Shown in pieces: positions 8,062-18,862 of a stretch of 64,000 bases of DNA (the first letter of the stretch is position 1; the number at the start of each line of letters is the position of its first letter). The DNA lies in assembly GCA_963739615.1 (NCBI GenBank), contig CAVUBD010000016.1:124001-188000 (forward strand). The letters run 5' to 3'. Both the position numbers and the translations under genes were made by a program. The stretch comes from Palsa-504 sp963739615 (GTDB taxonomy: Bacteria > Actinomycetota > Actinomycetes > Streptosporangiales > Streptosporangiaceae). The notes under the pieces were generated by a model. That model was not told where the DNA came from. It ran no database searches and saw nothing but the letters and a program-made list of their open reading frames with translations.

Positions 8062-8940
8062 TCAGGACTGGATGCCGCGGTAGACCCGGACGTACTGCAC
8101 GGACATAGCGGCCCCCGAGGTGGTCTGGACGTTCGGGGTGGTGCAGCGGCAGCTGCTGTCCGGGTATTTGCCGCCGATGGCGAGGTCCAGGATGATCGAG
8201 AAGCCGTGGTCCACGGCCTGAGTCCACGTCGCCGGTCCTACCTGGCTCTCGCGGACGGTGAAGAACAGGCGCCCGTCGAGGTACCAGCGGATCTGCTCGC
8301 TGGCGCGCTGGCGACGGTCGATGACGACGCTGTAGGTGTGGTAACCGAGCTGGCACCCGGGGCATGGCCGCAGGCCGCTGCTCAGGCCGGTGTATTCGTG
8401 GCAGGGCCCGGTCGTTCCGTCGGCGTTGGCCTGGGTGAGGTTCCCGCAGTGCAGAGCACCGGAATGCGCGCTGCCCGCGTTGACGTCCTCCATGATGTCG
8501 ATCTCGCCCGTGCCTGGCCACTGGCCGGGTCCCAGCAGCCAGAACGCGGGCCAGTACCCGGAGCCGCCGGCCGGATCGGGCTGCTTGATGGAGGCGGTCA
8601 CCATCAGCTCGCCGCCGGCCGGCGCGGCGAAGCCGCCGCCTTCGGTCTGGATCCGGGCCGAGGTCCACGACTGGGCCTGGCCGACGGCCGTGATGTCCAG
8701 GCCGCCGTGACCGTCGAGGCCGACGTTACCTGGCGAGCTGGTCAGCGTGGCGATGTCGCCGTCACCGAAGATGCCCTGGCCGGTGTCGAACTTCCAGCCG
8801 CGGGGAGGCTGCCCGGCGGGACCGGCGAAGTCGTCTCCCCAGACCAGGGTCCAGTGGACGGCAGGGGGGTTCGCCACGATGACCGTGACCGTCGCGGCGA
8901 CGGCGGCCACGACCGCCAGCAGGCATACAGCCAGGACCAC
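8062..8940 (-). CDS. GH16 beta-glucanase, membrane-anchored or secreted
   Basis: Residues 3-23 form one strong hydrophobic segment (signal anchor). It is followed by a GH16 jelly-roll domain starting near WTLVWGDDFAG. The catalytic motif GEIDIMED is at residues 144-151 and supplies the nucleophile and acid/base. WYLDG and the terminal VQYVRVYRG are typical of laminarinase-type (beta-1,3 or mixed-linkage) enzymes. The gene starts 49 bases after the GT2 synthase stop, on the same strand, so synthase and hydrolase look like one operon. The GTG start was chosen by position of the anchor; no upstream ATG is in frame. Confidence 0.88.
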   Translation of the reverse strand: MVLAVCLLAVVAAVAATVTVIVANPPAVHWTLVWGDDFAGPAGQPPRGWKFDTGQGIFGDGDIATLTSSPGNVGLDGHGGLDITAVGQAQSWTSARIQTEGGGFAAPAGGELMVTASIKQPDPAGGSGYWPAFWLLGPGQWPGTGEIDIMEDVNAGSAHSGALHCGNLTQANADGTTGPCHEYTGLSSGLRPCPGCQLGYHTYSVVIDRRQRASEQIRWYLDGRLFFTVRESQVGPATWTQAVDHGFSIILDLAIGGKYPDSSCRCTTPNVQTTSGAAMSVQYVRVYRGIQS

Positions 8941-8989
8941 GCCGCGCCGAGACGCTCGCAGGCGCGCCCAGGCAGCCCGCAGCCCAGGG

Positions 8990-11236
8990 TTACCTGTGCG
9001 CTTGTGGCGTTGACGATGACCGTAAGGCGGCGTAGTGGGCGCTTCCCCGGATGACGGCAGGCTCGGCTGCGACGGCGGCCGGGGTGCTCCCCTGGCGCGC
9101 CGCGACGGCCAGCTGCCGGTGGAGTTCCCATGGCGGGACGGCGGGCTGATGGTGAACCTCCCACGGCGGCGCGACGGATCGGCGGCCCTTCCAGGGCGCG
9201 CCGCGCCACCACCGCCGCACCGCGGCGGCCAGCCGCCGGGCCGCGAGGTGCAGGAAGAATCCGGAGAACAGCAGCGTCGTCGCGGCGCCCCAGGCCATGA
9301 ACACCCACACGGTGTGCCCGAGCAGGACGGCTAGGCCCATACCGGACACTAGCAGCGCGACGATCACCATGTGCGGCGTAAAGACGCTGAGGCGGTCCAG
9401 TTCCTGGCTCTGGTTGCCGCCCTTGGGCGTGGTCTTGAACGTCACCCGCTTCTTGCGCAGCACGCCGACGAAGGCCAGGAAATAGATGGGGATCGCGGCG
9501 ATGGTCACCAGCCGGCCGGCCCACAGCATGCCGCGTTCCTGCGCCGGGCGCACGTTGAACCGCTGCAGCCACAAGATGACGAGCTGCCGCCATATCACCA
9601 GCGGCGCGTACCAGTACACCAGCTGGGCGATCTGCAAGTTGCCGGCCTTCCAGCCGAACGCGTAGTAAAGCATCAGCAGCGTCACGGCCACCACCAGCGA
9701 CAAGCCGCTGAAGTAGAACTGCTCGAGCAGGAAATAATAGAAGGCGTGCGCGCGCCGCATCTTGGCATTGAGCCAGGGCGACTGGCTGAAGAAGATGTTC
9801 ATGCACCCGGAGGCCCACCGGTACTGCTGGTTAAAGTAGTCCGCCCAGCTCGTCGGCCCTTCCCCGATCGCGAGCGGCAGCGGCACGTACACGCTCTGCC
9901 AGCGCTTGGCGTGGAAGCGCTTGCCGGTGGCCAGGTCTTCGGTCAGGTGCCCCTGGTACCAGCCGATCGACTTAAGCGCGGAGACCCGGATGATGTGATT
10001 CGCGCCGATCAGCAGCGCCATCCTGCGTCGGCTGAGCGCGCGCAGGATCGGGCCGTAGAACAAGAAGGTCTGGTGCCCGGCCCCGCGGGCCACGAGGTTG
10101 CTGACGTTCCCGTAGATCTGCGGCGTGCCCACGAACGCGATCCGCGGGTTGCGGAAGTGGCCCAGCGTCCTGGTCAGGAAGTCCCTCCTGACCAGGAAAT
10201 CGCTGTCGACCTGCGCCACTACGTCGTACTCCCGGCCCACGGAGACATACCAGGCGTTGTGATTGCCGCCCTTGCTCTTGGCCAGGAAGATGCCCTTGTC
10301 CCGGTTGAAGGACTCGATCCCCTTCCGGCTGAAGTGCCTGACCCCCAGCCGCGCGCACAACTCGCGGGCCTGCGGGTCATCACCCTCGTCGAGCAGCCAC
10401 GTGTCGTGCGGGTAGTCGGCCACCAGGATGCTGATCAGCGTCCGCTTGAGCATCTCGATCGACTCGCTGCCCGGCACGAACGTGGTGATGAAAGCCACCC
10501 GCAGGCCAGCGGCAGGCGGCGGGGCCGGCCGGTACGCCTCCACCCGCGTGCAGATCAGCCATGAGCACATATCGATCAGCTGCCGGTGCCACACCACGAA
10601 GGTCAGCGCCGCGAACATGATCACGTCGCCCGCGTTCAGCCGTGCCCCGAAGTCCCTGGGCAGCCGGCCCGGCCAAAACCAGAACAGGCCGAACCGGACC
10701 ACCAGGAACAACCCCGTCGCCAGCAGCAGCAGGTAGGTCAGGCGCTGGCGCAGCGGCAGCTTACGGTCCGCCTGCGGGCCGTAGTCGCCGCGATCACGAC
10801 CCGCGACGGCCGCCGGCCCAGCGGATCGGGCCGGAAGCGCACCGGCCGGGTCGCGGCCTGCGCCGCCACGCCGTCGGCCGGCTGGACGCCACCAGGGCGG
10901 CGAGCGCCGCGTGCTGCTGATGCGGGAGAAGCGGGCGGATCTGGGCCTGCCCCGGGGCAGGCGGCCGGGGCTGAGCCTGGAGGGGCCGAGCCTGGAGGGG
11001 CTGAGGTTGCAGGGGCTGAGGTTGCAGGGGCTGAGGTTGCAGGGGCTGAGGTTGCAGGGGCTGAGGTTGCAGGGGCTGCTGGACCGGCGGCTGGGGGGCG
11101 AGCGGGCGGGCCGGCGGCGATCCGCCGGCTCCTGGTGTCCTCGGCCTGCCCTTCCCGGCCCCGTGATCGTCTTCCCGCACCCTGCACTCCCGTCATTCGG
11201 CCGCCGAACGCGCCGCCCGTCGTTGGTGACAGACAT
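8990..11236 (-). CDS. GT2 family processive polysaccharide synthase (cellulose/beta-glucan synthase-like)
   Basis: Membrane glycosyltransferase with the processive GT2 motifs in order: LLDEGDD, QVDSDF (DxD), TEDLATG and QQYRWASG. Two helices lie before the catalytic domain (LTYLLLLATGLFLVV region) and several after it. No PilZ domain is apparent. The N-terminus is uncertain: 5' of about position 10800 the same DNA is open in three frames across the 15-bp repeat, and a second minus-strand frame beginning GTG at 11180 gives a more natural Pro/Gln-rich leader. The start given is an in-frame ATG and may be too long, or a frameshift may exist. The neighbouring GH16 gene suggests a beta-glucan product. 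Confidence 0.82.
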   Translation of the reverse strand: MSVTNDGRRVRRPNDGSAGCGKTITGPGRAGRGHQEPADRRRPARSPPSRRSSSPCNLSPCNLSPCNLSPCNLSPCNLSPSRLGPSRLSPGRLPRGRPRSARFSRISSTRRSPPWWRPAGRRRGGAGRDPAGALPARSAGPAAVAGRDRGDYGPQADRKLPLRQRLTYLLLLATGLFLVVRFGLFWFWPGRLPRDFGARLNAGDVIMFAALTFVVWHRQLIDMCSWLICTRVEAYRPAPPPAAGLRVAFITTFVPGSESIEMLKRTLISILVADYPHDTWLLDEGDDPQARELCARLGVRHFSRKGIESFNRDKGIFLAKSKGGNHNAWYVSVGREYDVVAQVDSDFLVRRDFLTRTLGHFRNPRIAFVGTPQIYGNVSNLVARGAGHQTFLFYGPILRALSRRRMALLIGANHIIRVSALKSIGWYQGHLTEDLATGKRFHAKRWQSVYVPLPLAIGEGPTSWADYFNQQYRWASGCMNIFFSQSPWLNAKMRRAHAFYYFLLEQFYFSGLSLVVAVTLLMLYYAFGWKAGNLQIAQLVYWYAPLVIWRQLVILWLQRFNVRPAQERGMLWAGRLVTIAAIPIYFLAFVGVLRKKRVTFKTTPKGGNQSQELDRLSVFTPHMVIVALLVSGMGLAVLLGHTVWVFMAWGAATTLLFSGFFLHLAARRLAAAVRRWWRGAPWKGRRSVAPPWEVHHQPAVPPWELHRQLAVAARQGSTPAAVAAEPAVIRGSAHYAALRSSSTPQAHR
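10967..11071. repeat. 15-bp tandem repeat, seven copies
   Basis: The unit GGGGCTGAGGTTGCA is repeated five times exactly (10997-11071), preceded by two variant copies (10967-10996) ending CTGGA. Since 15 is a multiple of three, every reading frame stays open. The minus strand gives Pro-Leu-Gln-Pro-Gln, Ala-Pro-Ala-Thr-Ser or Ser-Pro-Cys-Asn-Leu repeats depending on frame. It lies in the N-terminal coding region of the GT2 synthase. Confidence 0.92.
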
Positions 11237-11402
11237 CCTGCTGAAAAGCGCTTTGAAGGGTAGGACGCCGGAGGCGGGCAGAAGTATCACGAGATACATA
11301 CATTTAACAAGACGTTTGGTAACAGATGGTCGGATGAGGCCAGTGCGAACTACTGTGACCGGGCTGGTTACGCGCACCCATGCGCAGCCATGGCCGAGCC
11401 AG

Positions 11403-11425
11403 CTAGAGCACCGAAGGTGCTCTAG
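11403..11425. terminator. Perfect 10-bp hairpin
   Basis: CTAGAGCACC at 11403-11412 pairs perfectly with 11416-11425 around a GAA loop. The minus-strand TAG stop of the adjacent kinase/receiver remnant lies in the stem, so this was probably that gene's terminator. No T-tract follows. Confidence 0.6.
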
Positions 11426-11550
11426 GAGCTGCTCAGGGCCTCCTGCAGCTTGGCGAGCAGGGCTGTTTCTGAGAACGGCTTCTCAATGAGGTGGACGCCG
11501 GGCTCCAGCAGACCTTGGGCGCCGAGCAGGCCCTGGGTGTAGCAACGGGC
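11422..11550 (-). pseudogene. C-terminal fragment of a receiver-domain protein
   Basis: One minus-strand frame ends GLLEPGVHLIEKPFSETALL, then AKLQEALSSS and a stop. This is the typical last 30 residues of a response-regulator receiver domain, with the conserved Lys-Pro. Nothing upstream in the frame resembles the rest of the domain. It is probably the tail of a hybrid kinase of the same type as the divergent gene starting at 11752. The rest of 11240-11751 has no convincing gene and should hold that kinase's promoter. Confidence 0.55.
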
Positions 11551-11751
11551 TGGGCCTGCTGGACTACCGGCCTCGGTAATGGCCAGGCCCGTTCTTCGAG
11601 GTCGGCGGGGTGACGGTGGAGGCGCTGGTCAGGTTCGGCGGCTGAGCGAGCCATTTGTTGCACGTTGTGTAATCATGCGCGTACTCTTCGCTATAGCCAT
11701 CGGTGGAAGGCAGTCGAAAGCTCGCTGGATGCTGTCTGAGGGGGAAACGCG

Positions 11752-13638
11752 ATGGAGGTCAGGCGCGAACGTGCCGCAACGGGTCCGGCCCGTTCCGGGA
11801 CGCGGGCTCGGCGAGGCGTGCCGCTCAAGGTCTACGTGGTGGGACTGGTGGCTTTCGCCGCGGCCAACCAGCAGAGCAGCCATCAACTCGTCGTCACGCT
11901 GATCGGGCTGGTGGTGTTCTTGCTGGCGGCACTGGTGCTGTACCGGCGGATCGCCCGGCCCATCGCCAGCTTGAGCGCCGGGATCCGGGACGCCGCGAAC
12001 CACCTGCCCGCAGCGCCGATCGCGGTGGCGGGCCCGGCCGAGGTGCTGGCGCTCACCGAGGACTTCAACCGGCTGATCGCGGCGGCCAACCGCGAGCTAG
12101 AGGCGACGTCACGGCTGGCCGCCGTCGTCGATTCGTCTGCCGACGCCATCCTTGGCGTCACGCTCGATGGTGTCATCACCAGCTGGAACGCTGGTGCGGA
12201 GCAGATGACCGGGTACTCGCGCGAGGAGATGATCGGAAACAGCCTGTCTATGCTCGCCCCGCCAGGAGCGGACGGGGAACCCGCGGCCATCCTGGCGAGG
12301 GTCCGGGAGGGGGAGCGGCTGGAGCAGGTCGAGGTCAGGCGGCTGCGCAAGGACAACGCAATTCTGGACCTGTCGTACACGATCTCCCCGATCCGCGATG
12401 CAGGCGGTGTCGTGGTGGGTGCGGCCACGGTGGCCAGGGACATGACCGAACGCAACCGCGCCGAGGCTGACCGCCGCTCGCTGGAGAACCGGCTGCACCA
12501 GTCCGAGCGGCTAACGAGCCTGGGTCAGCTGGCTGGCGGGATTGCCCATGACTTCAACAACCTGCTGGCCGCCATCATGAACTATGCCGGGTTCGTGGCT
12601 GCGGAGACGGCCGGCCAGCCAGCGGTCCGGGCCGACGCCGAAGGGATCCAGGCCGCGGCTGAGCGTGGGGCCCGGCTGACCAGGCAGTTGCTCGTTTTCA
12701 GCCGCCACGAGCCAATGGAGCCAACCCCGCTCGAGGTCAACGCCATCGTGGCCGACATCAGCAGCCTGCTGTCGCGCAGCATCGGGCCGCACATCGAACT
12801 GCGCATCAACCCGGCGGCCGGCCTGCCTGCCATCGAGGCCGATCGCGGTCAAGTCGAACAGGTTCTGCTGAACCTCACCATCAACGCCCGGGACGCCATG
12901 CCCGACGGCGGCGCCATAACGATCGAGACCCACCTGACCGAGCTGGACGACACCTACGCGAACGCGCACCCGGGCGCCAGCTCCGGCCGTTATGTAGAGC
13001 TCACCGTCAGCGACAACGGTACCGGCATGAGCTCGGATGTCGCTGCGCACATCTTCGAGCCGTTCTTCACGACTAAACCGCGAGGCCAGGGCACCGGCCT
13101 CGGCTTGTCAACCGTGTACGGCATCGTCACGCAAGCCGGCGGCAGCATAAGCATCGATTCCGGAGAAGGCGCCGGCACCACCTTTCACGTTTATTTTCCT
13201 GCTTCCCCCGCCGCCGCCGCAGCGCAGCCGGACCGCGCCGCGCCGCGCGATGGCGGAAAGGGGGAGACGATCCTGGTTGTCGACGACGAGCCGGTGGTGC
13301 TCGCCAGCACCTCGCGGATCTTGCGCCAGCATGGCTATACCACCCTGGAGGCCGCCACCTATCAAGAAGCGCTGGACCTGGCGTCCACCCACGACTTCCG
13401 GCTTCTCCTGACCGATTGCGTCATGCCCAAGATGTCCGGGCCCAGCCTGGTCGAACGTGTCACCGAATTCAAGCCGGGAATAGCTGTGTTGTATATGTCC
13501 GGTTACAGTCCCCCGGAGCCGGTCGCCTCACCCGGCCGCCACGGCAGGCCGGCCAGTATCCAGAAGCCCTTCACCAGCCAGATATTGTTGCGAGCCGTCC
13601 GCAATGCGATGAATGCCCCTCCCGGGAAGGATGGCTGA
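11752..13638 (+). CDS. Hybrid histidine kinase (HAMP-PAS-HisKA-HATPase-REC) with reduced sensor region
   Basis: The 628-residue kinase has a HAMP-like linker after a hydrophobic segment (about 40-75), a PAS domain (about 115-225, SWNAGAEQMTGYS), HisKA with SLGQLAGGIAHDFNN (phospho-His near 265), HATPase (about 330-480, NLTINARDAMPDGG, GTGLGLS) and a C-terminal receiver (about 500-620, VVDDE, LLTDCVMPKMSG, IQKPF). The N-terminus has one short hydrophobic stretch (VYVVGLVAF) followed within ten residues by the next helix. The usual extracellular sensor of about 150 residues is missing, perhaps by in-frame deletion. Start ATG has a G-rich ribosome site. No cognate partner gene is adjacent. Confidence 0.85.
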   Translation: MEVRRERAATGPARSGTRARRGVPLKVYVVGLVAFAAANQQSSHQLVVTLIGLVVFLLAALVLYRRIARPIASLSAGIRDAANHLPAAPIAVAGPAEVLALTEDFNRLIAAANRELEATSRLAAVVDSSADAILGVTLDGVITSWNAGAEQMTGYSREEMIGNSLSMLAPPGADGEPAAILARVREGERLEQVEVRRLRKDNAILDLSYTISPIRDAGGVVVGAATVARDMTERNRAEADRRSLENRLHQSERLTSLGQLAGGIAHDFNNLLAAIMNYAGFVAAETAGQPAVRADAEGIQAAAERGARLTRQLLVFSRHEPMEPTPLEVNAIVADISSLLSRSIGPHIELRINPAAGLPAIEADRGQVEQVLLNLTINARDAMPDGGAITIETHLTELDDTYANAHPGASSGRYVELTVSDNGTGMSSDVAAHIFEPFFTTKPRGQGTGLGLSTVYGIVTQAGGSISIDSGEGAGTTFHVYFPASPAAAAAQPDRAAPRDGGKGETILVVDDEPVVLASTSRILRQHGYTTLEAATYQEALDLASTHDFRLLLTDCVMPKMSGPSLVERVTEFKPGIAVLYMSGYSPPEPVASPGRHGRPASIQKPFTSQILLRAVRNAMNAPPGKDG

Positions 13639-13812
13639 CAGCCTGGCCAGCCGGCATCTGCCGTCGCCGCTGGCTAGCCCGCGGCCTGCTTGGCCTTGGC
13701 CTTCCCGTTGGACTTGGCTTCGGCCGCGGTGGCCAGCACGGGCCGACGGTGGACCAGTTGCCGTCGCATGAGAGCGACGACAGGAACCCGCGATGGGAAC
13801 GCGCTGTACCTC

Positions 13813-14802
13813 TTATGTGGGGACCGTGTGCTCGTCCTCACCGGTTCCTGTGCCCGGCTCCCGCGCTTCGGGCTCGGATAGTCCGGGACCGGATACTACG
13901 GACTCGGATATTTCGGGCTCGGCCGCGGTCGGCGCGGCCGCAGCCGCGGCCGCGGCCGGGACGGGCGCGGCCGGGACGGCCAGCAGGAGGCGCTCCGGCC
14001 GGCGCTGGCTGAGATAGAACCAGACCGCGCCGACCACCGCCAGCACCGACGCGATGTACATGTTGAGCCGCAGGCCGAAGATGTACACCGAGGAGTCCAC
14101 CCGCAGCGACTCCTCGAAGATCCGGTACGCGGAATAGCCGAAGACGTACAAGGCGAACAGGCCGGGCGGCTTGATGTGCCGGTGATGCCCGAGCCAGACG
14201 AGCACCCCCGCCCACGCGAAGTCGAAGATCAGCTCGTATCCGAACGTCGGCTGGAAGGTGCTGAAGTGCAGGTACTGGGCCGGGATGCCGCCAGAGACGC
14301 GGTACTGGTACGGGATCTCCAGACCCCAGGGCAGCGTCGTCGGCCGGCCGAAGAGCTCCTTGTTGAAGTAGTTCCCGATCCGCCCGATACCCTGCGCCAC
14401 CAGCAGGCCCGGCGCCACCGCGTCCATGAACAGGGCCGGGCTCACGCCGTGCCTGCGCAGCCGCCAGATGCTGACCAGGGCGGCGACGAAGATCCCGCCC
14501 CAGATGCCGAGCCCGCCGCTCCAGACCGCGAACGGCCCGTACCACACGTGCGGGATGTCCATCGGCGTGGTGATGTCGAAGTAGATCCGGCCGCCGATGA
14601 TCCCGGCCGGGACGCCCCACAGCGCGATATCGCCCACCAGGTCGGGGTGGCCGCCGACCGCAGCCCACCGCCGCCGCGTGATGATGATCGCGGCGGCGAT
14701 GCCGACGAGGTACATCAGCGCGTAGAAGTGGATGACCAGCGGGCCGAGGTTAAAACTATTGACCGACGGGCTGGGAATGTAGGTAGGCATCGACATTGCC
14801 AT
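13813..14802 (-). CDS. lgt: Prolipoprotein diacylglyceryl transferase
   Basis: Lgt transfers diacylglycerol from phosphatidylglycerol to the lipobox cysteine of prolipoproteins in the membrane. The 329-residue protein has about seven helices and the family signature GRIGNYFNKELFGRP (residues 137-151) after VAQ. Downstream NMYIASVLAVVG is the last helix, followed by an Ala/Pro/Glu-rich cytoplasmic tail of about 60 residues that is common in actinomycetes. The start could be 14790, where homology begins (MPTYIPSPS). It lies 74 bases downstream of ftsH on the same strand. The 13639-13812 gap to the convergent kinase holds no gene. Confidence 0.95.
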   Translation of the reverse strand: MAMSMPTYIPSPSVNSFNLGPLVIHFYALMYLVGIAAAIIITRRRWAAVGGHPDLVGDIALWGVPAGIIGGRIYFDITTPMDIPHVWYGPFAVWSGGLGIWGGIFVAALVSIWRLRRHGVSPALFMDAVAPGLLVAQGIGRIGNYFNKELFGRPTTLPWGLEIPYQYRVSGGIPAQYLHFSTFQPTFGYELIFDFAWAGVLVWLGHHRHIKPPGLFALYVFGYSAYRIFEESLRVDSSVYIFGLRLNMYIASVLAVVGAVWFYLSQRRPERLLLAVPAAPVPAAAAAAAAPTAAEPEISESVVSGPGLSEPEAREPGTGTGEDEHTVPT

Positions 14803-14876
14803 ACGGCGAGAGTACCCGTCCCGCCCGGCTCGGCACGCACTGGACGCGGGCTGTTACCGGTGCTCGTTCGGCCCGG

Positions 14877-16871
<1,995 letters not shown>

Positions 16872-16917
16872 GGCAGCTCCTCGTGCCCAGTATGCCCCTG
16901 GGGCCGCAGTGCGATGA

Positions 16918-17931
16918 TCAGCACGGGGTCAGCACGGCGGCGCCGTCGAAGCGGCCCGCCTTCAGGTCCCGTAGCGCCTGGTCCGCGGCATCGAGCGGGT
17001 AGGGGTGGGTGGTGACGGCCAGCTTGTGCTCGGCCGCGAAGCCGAGGAACTCCCGGGCGTCGCCGCGCGTGTTGGAGGTGACGCTGCGCAGCTGCCGCTC
17101 CTGGAACAGGTGCTTTTCGTAGTTGAGCGGCGGGATGTCGGACAGGTAGATGCCCGCGATGGACAGCGTGCCGCCCCGGTCAAGCGCGGCCAGGGCCGGG
17201 AGCACGAGCTCGCCGACGGGCGCGAACAAGATCGCCGCGTCGAGCGGCTCCGGCGGCATGGCGTCCGCCTCCCCCACCGAGGCCGCGCCGAGCTCAAGCG
17301 CCAGCTGCCGCGCCCGCTCGCCGCGGGTCAGCACGTGCACGGTGGCGCCGCGAGCCAGGGCCACCTGGGCGGCCAGGTGCGCGCTGCCGCCGAAGCCGTA
17401 GATGCCCAGGCGGCCTCCTGGCGGGAGTTCGGCCCGTCTCAGCGCGCGGTAGCCGATGATGCCGGCGCACAGCAGCGGGGCGAGCTCCTGGTCGGTGTAG
17501 CCCGCTGGGAGGTGGTGCGCGAACGCGGCGGGCACCGTCATGTACTCGGCGTATCCGCCGTCGGCGTCCCAGCCGGTGTACCGCGAGTGCGGGCACAGGT
17601 TCTCGGCGCCCCGCTGGCAGTATTTGCACGTCCCGTCGGTCCAGCGGAGCCACGCGGCGCCGGCCCGGTCTCCCTGGGCGAAGCCTTCCGCCCCTTCGCC
17701 CAGTTCCGCGACCTCGCCGACGACCTCGTGGCCGGGCGTGACGCCGGGCCGGTGCGGCGGCAGGTCGCCCTCGGTCACGTGCAGGTCAGTGCGGCAGACG
17801 CCGCAGGCCAGCACCTTGAGCAGCAGCTCGCCGGGTCCCGGCCGCGGTATCTCGTCGCCGGTGTGCAGGCGCAGCGGATGGCCGGTGACCGGCCCGGGCG
17901 CCTCGACATGCCACGCACGCATAATGCGCAC
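16918..17931 (-). CDS. Zinc-dependent alcohol dehydrogenase
   Basis: This 337-residue medium-chain dehydrogenase oxidises alcohols (or reduces aldehydes) with NAD(P). The catalytic zinc ligands lie in LACGVCRTDLH and GHEVVGEV. The structural zinc loop is CKYCQRGAENLC. The nucleotide fold begins GRLGIYGFGGSAHLAAQ. It resembles the single-gene AdhA/zinc-alcohol dehydrogenase group of actinomycetes. It is read in the same direction as ftsH, 46 bases upstream of its start, but an operon is not certain. The substrate cannot be inferred. Confidence 0.9.
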   Translation of the reverse strand: MRIMRAWHVEAPGPVTGHPLRLHTGDEIPRPGPGELLLKVLACGVCRTDLHVTEGDLPPHRPGVTPGHEVVGEVAELGEGAEGFAQGDRAGAAWLRWTDGTCKYCQRGAENLCPHSRYTGWDADGGYAEYMTVPAAFAHHLPAGYTDQELAPLLCAGIIGYRALRRAELPPGGRLGIYGFGGSAHLAAQVALARGATVHVLTRGERARQLALELGAASVGEADAMPPEPLDAAILFAPVGELVLPALAALDRGGTLSIAGIYLSDIPPLNYEKHLFQERQLRSVTSNTRGDAREFLGFAAEHKLAVTTHPYPLDAADQALRDLKAGRFDGAAVLTPC

Positions 17932-18209
17932 GTTACCCGGTCAGTTCTTGCGCGTCTCTCCGCGGTAGGCGCTGGACGTCTGCTGACCGACGTTGAACCC
18001 GGGCCGCCGCTCATACGTTTTACTCAGCAGAATCCCGGTATCGGCCCAGACTTCGGGGTTCTCATTATTTGCGCTGGTAGCGGGCTTGCTGCCAGAATCA
18101 GGACCATAACCCCAGTGTACGGGGCCCTGGGGGGCTGTCCCGATTCGGCAGGGGCGAGGAACGTATGCCGGGCCGCTGGCGTTAAAGGGACAACGGGTTG
18201 GAGGGGCAT
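17932..18209. promoter_or_regulatory. Divergent intergenic region, alcohol dehydrogenase / STAS gene
   Basis: This 278-base gap separates two divergent genes and must hold both promoters. A GGAGGGG ribosome site at 18200-18206 lies just before the GTG start of the STAS gene and decides that start. I see no convincing operator or hairpin, and no small gene. Confidence 0.4.
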
Positions 18210-18734
18210 GTGGTCATTCGTCCGCTGAACCGCGTCAGAGCCGACGCGGCAGTGCCATCCGGGGGAAGTGATGCATCGGTGATTTCCGCAGATCGCGAGG
18301 AGCCTGGTCCGGTCGAGGGCGTCCGGCTGGAGCTGGTTCCGCAGGGGCTGGTTCCGCAGGGGCTGGTTCCGAGGCAGGCCAAATCCGAGCCTGCCCAGCA
18401 GCTCGAGCTTTCCTGCCAGGCCGGCGCGGACGGATATCAGGTCATCCGGGTGACCGGCGAACTCGACATCGCCACCGCGGAAAAGGCCTACTCCTATATC
18501 AGCGGGGTCATCGACGGCCGGCCGGCGCCGGTCACCGTGGACCTGTCCGGGCTGACCTTCTGCGACGCCTCCGGCCTGGGGGTGCTGGCCAGGATCGCCC
18601 GGCACGCCCGGCAGGCCGGCCGCCAGCTCAGGCTGGCCTCACCGCGGCCGTCGCTGCTGAAGCTCATCCGGCTCACCGGCCTGGACGGCACCTTCCCCGA
18701 GCTGCGCCCGTCGCTGCACGCTTACTCCGCGTGA
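18210..18734 (+). CDS. STAS-domain anti-sigma-factor antagonist
   Basis: Residues 65-170 form a STAS domain. TVDLSGLTFCDASGLGVL carries the serine (in DAS) that partner kinases phosphorylate in SpoIIAA/RsbV-type proteins, and GYQVIRVTGELDIATA is the first strand. Dephosphorylated antagonists free a sigma factor by binding its anti-sigma factor. The N-terminal 60 residues are poorly conserved and contain a three-fold 15-bp repeat (18330-18371) giving Leu-Val-Pro-Gln-Gly units. No anti-sigma or sigma gene is adjacent, so the partner is encoded elsewhere. Confidence 0.85.
   Translation: MVIRPLNRVRADAAVPSGGSDASVISADREEPGPVEGVRLELVPQGLVPQGLVPRQAKSEPAQQLELSCQAGADGYQVIRVTGELDIATAEKAYSYISGVIDGRPAPVTVDLSGLTFCDASGLGVLARIARHARQAGRQLRLASPRPSLLKLIRLTGLDGTFPELRPSLHAYSA
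18330..18371. repeat. 15-bp tandem repeat, about three copies, in the STAS gene
   Basis: The unit CTGGTTCCGCAGGGG is repeated, with a divergent last copy. It is read in frame as Leu-Val-Pro-Gln-Gly in the variable N-terminal region, so copy-number change would lengthen or shorten the linker without breaking the gene. Confidence 0.85.
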
Positions 18735-18862
18735 GCCATGAACTTAGGCCGCCCAGAATAGGTCGCCGGTGACCATAGAGGATGCTGCCCGCTCGCGTTA
18801 AGTTTGGAGTGCTTCCCGCGTTTAACAAATCTGAAAGTAATCCCAAGCGGAGGGACTCCCAA

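Noticed and set aside
10967..11071. CRISPR-like repeat array
   Set aside because: Direct tandem repeats of 15 bp with no spacers and no cas genes.
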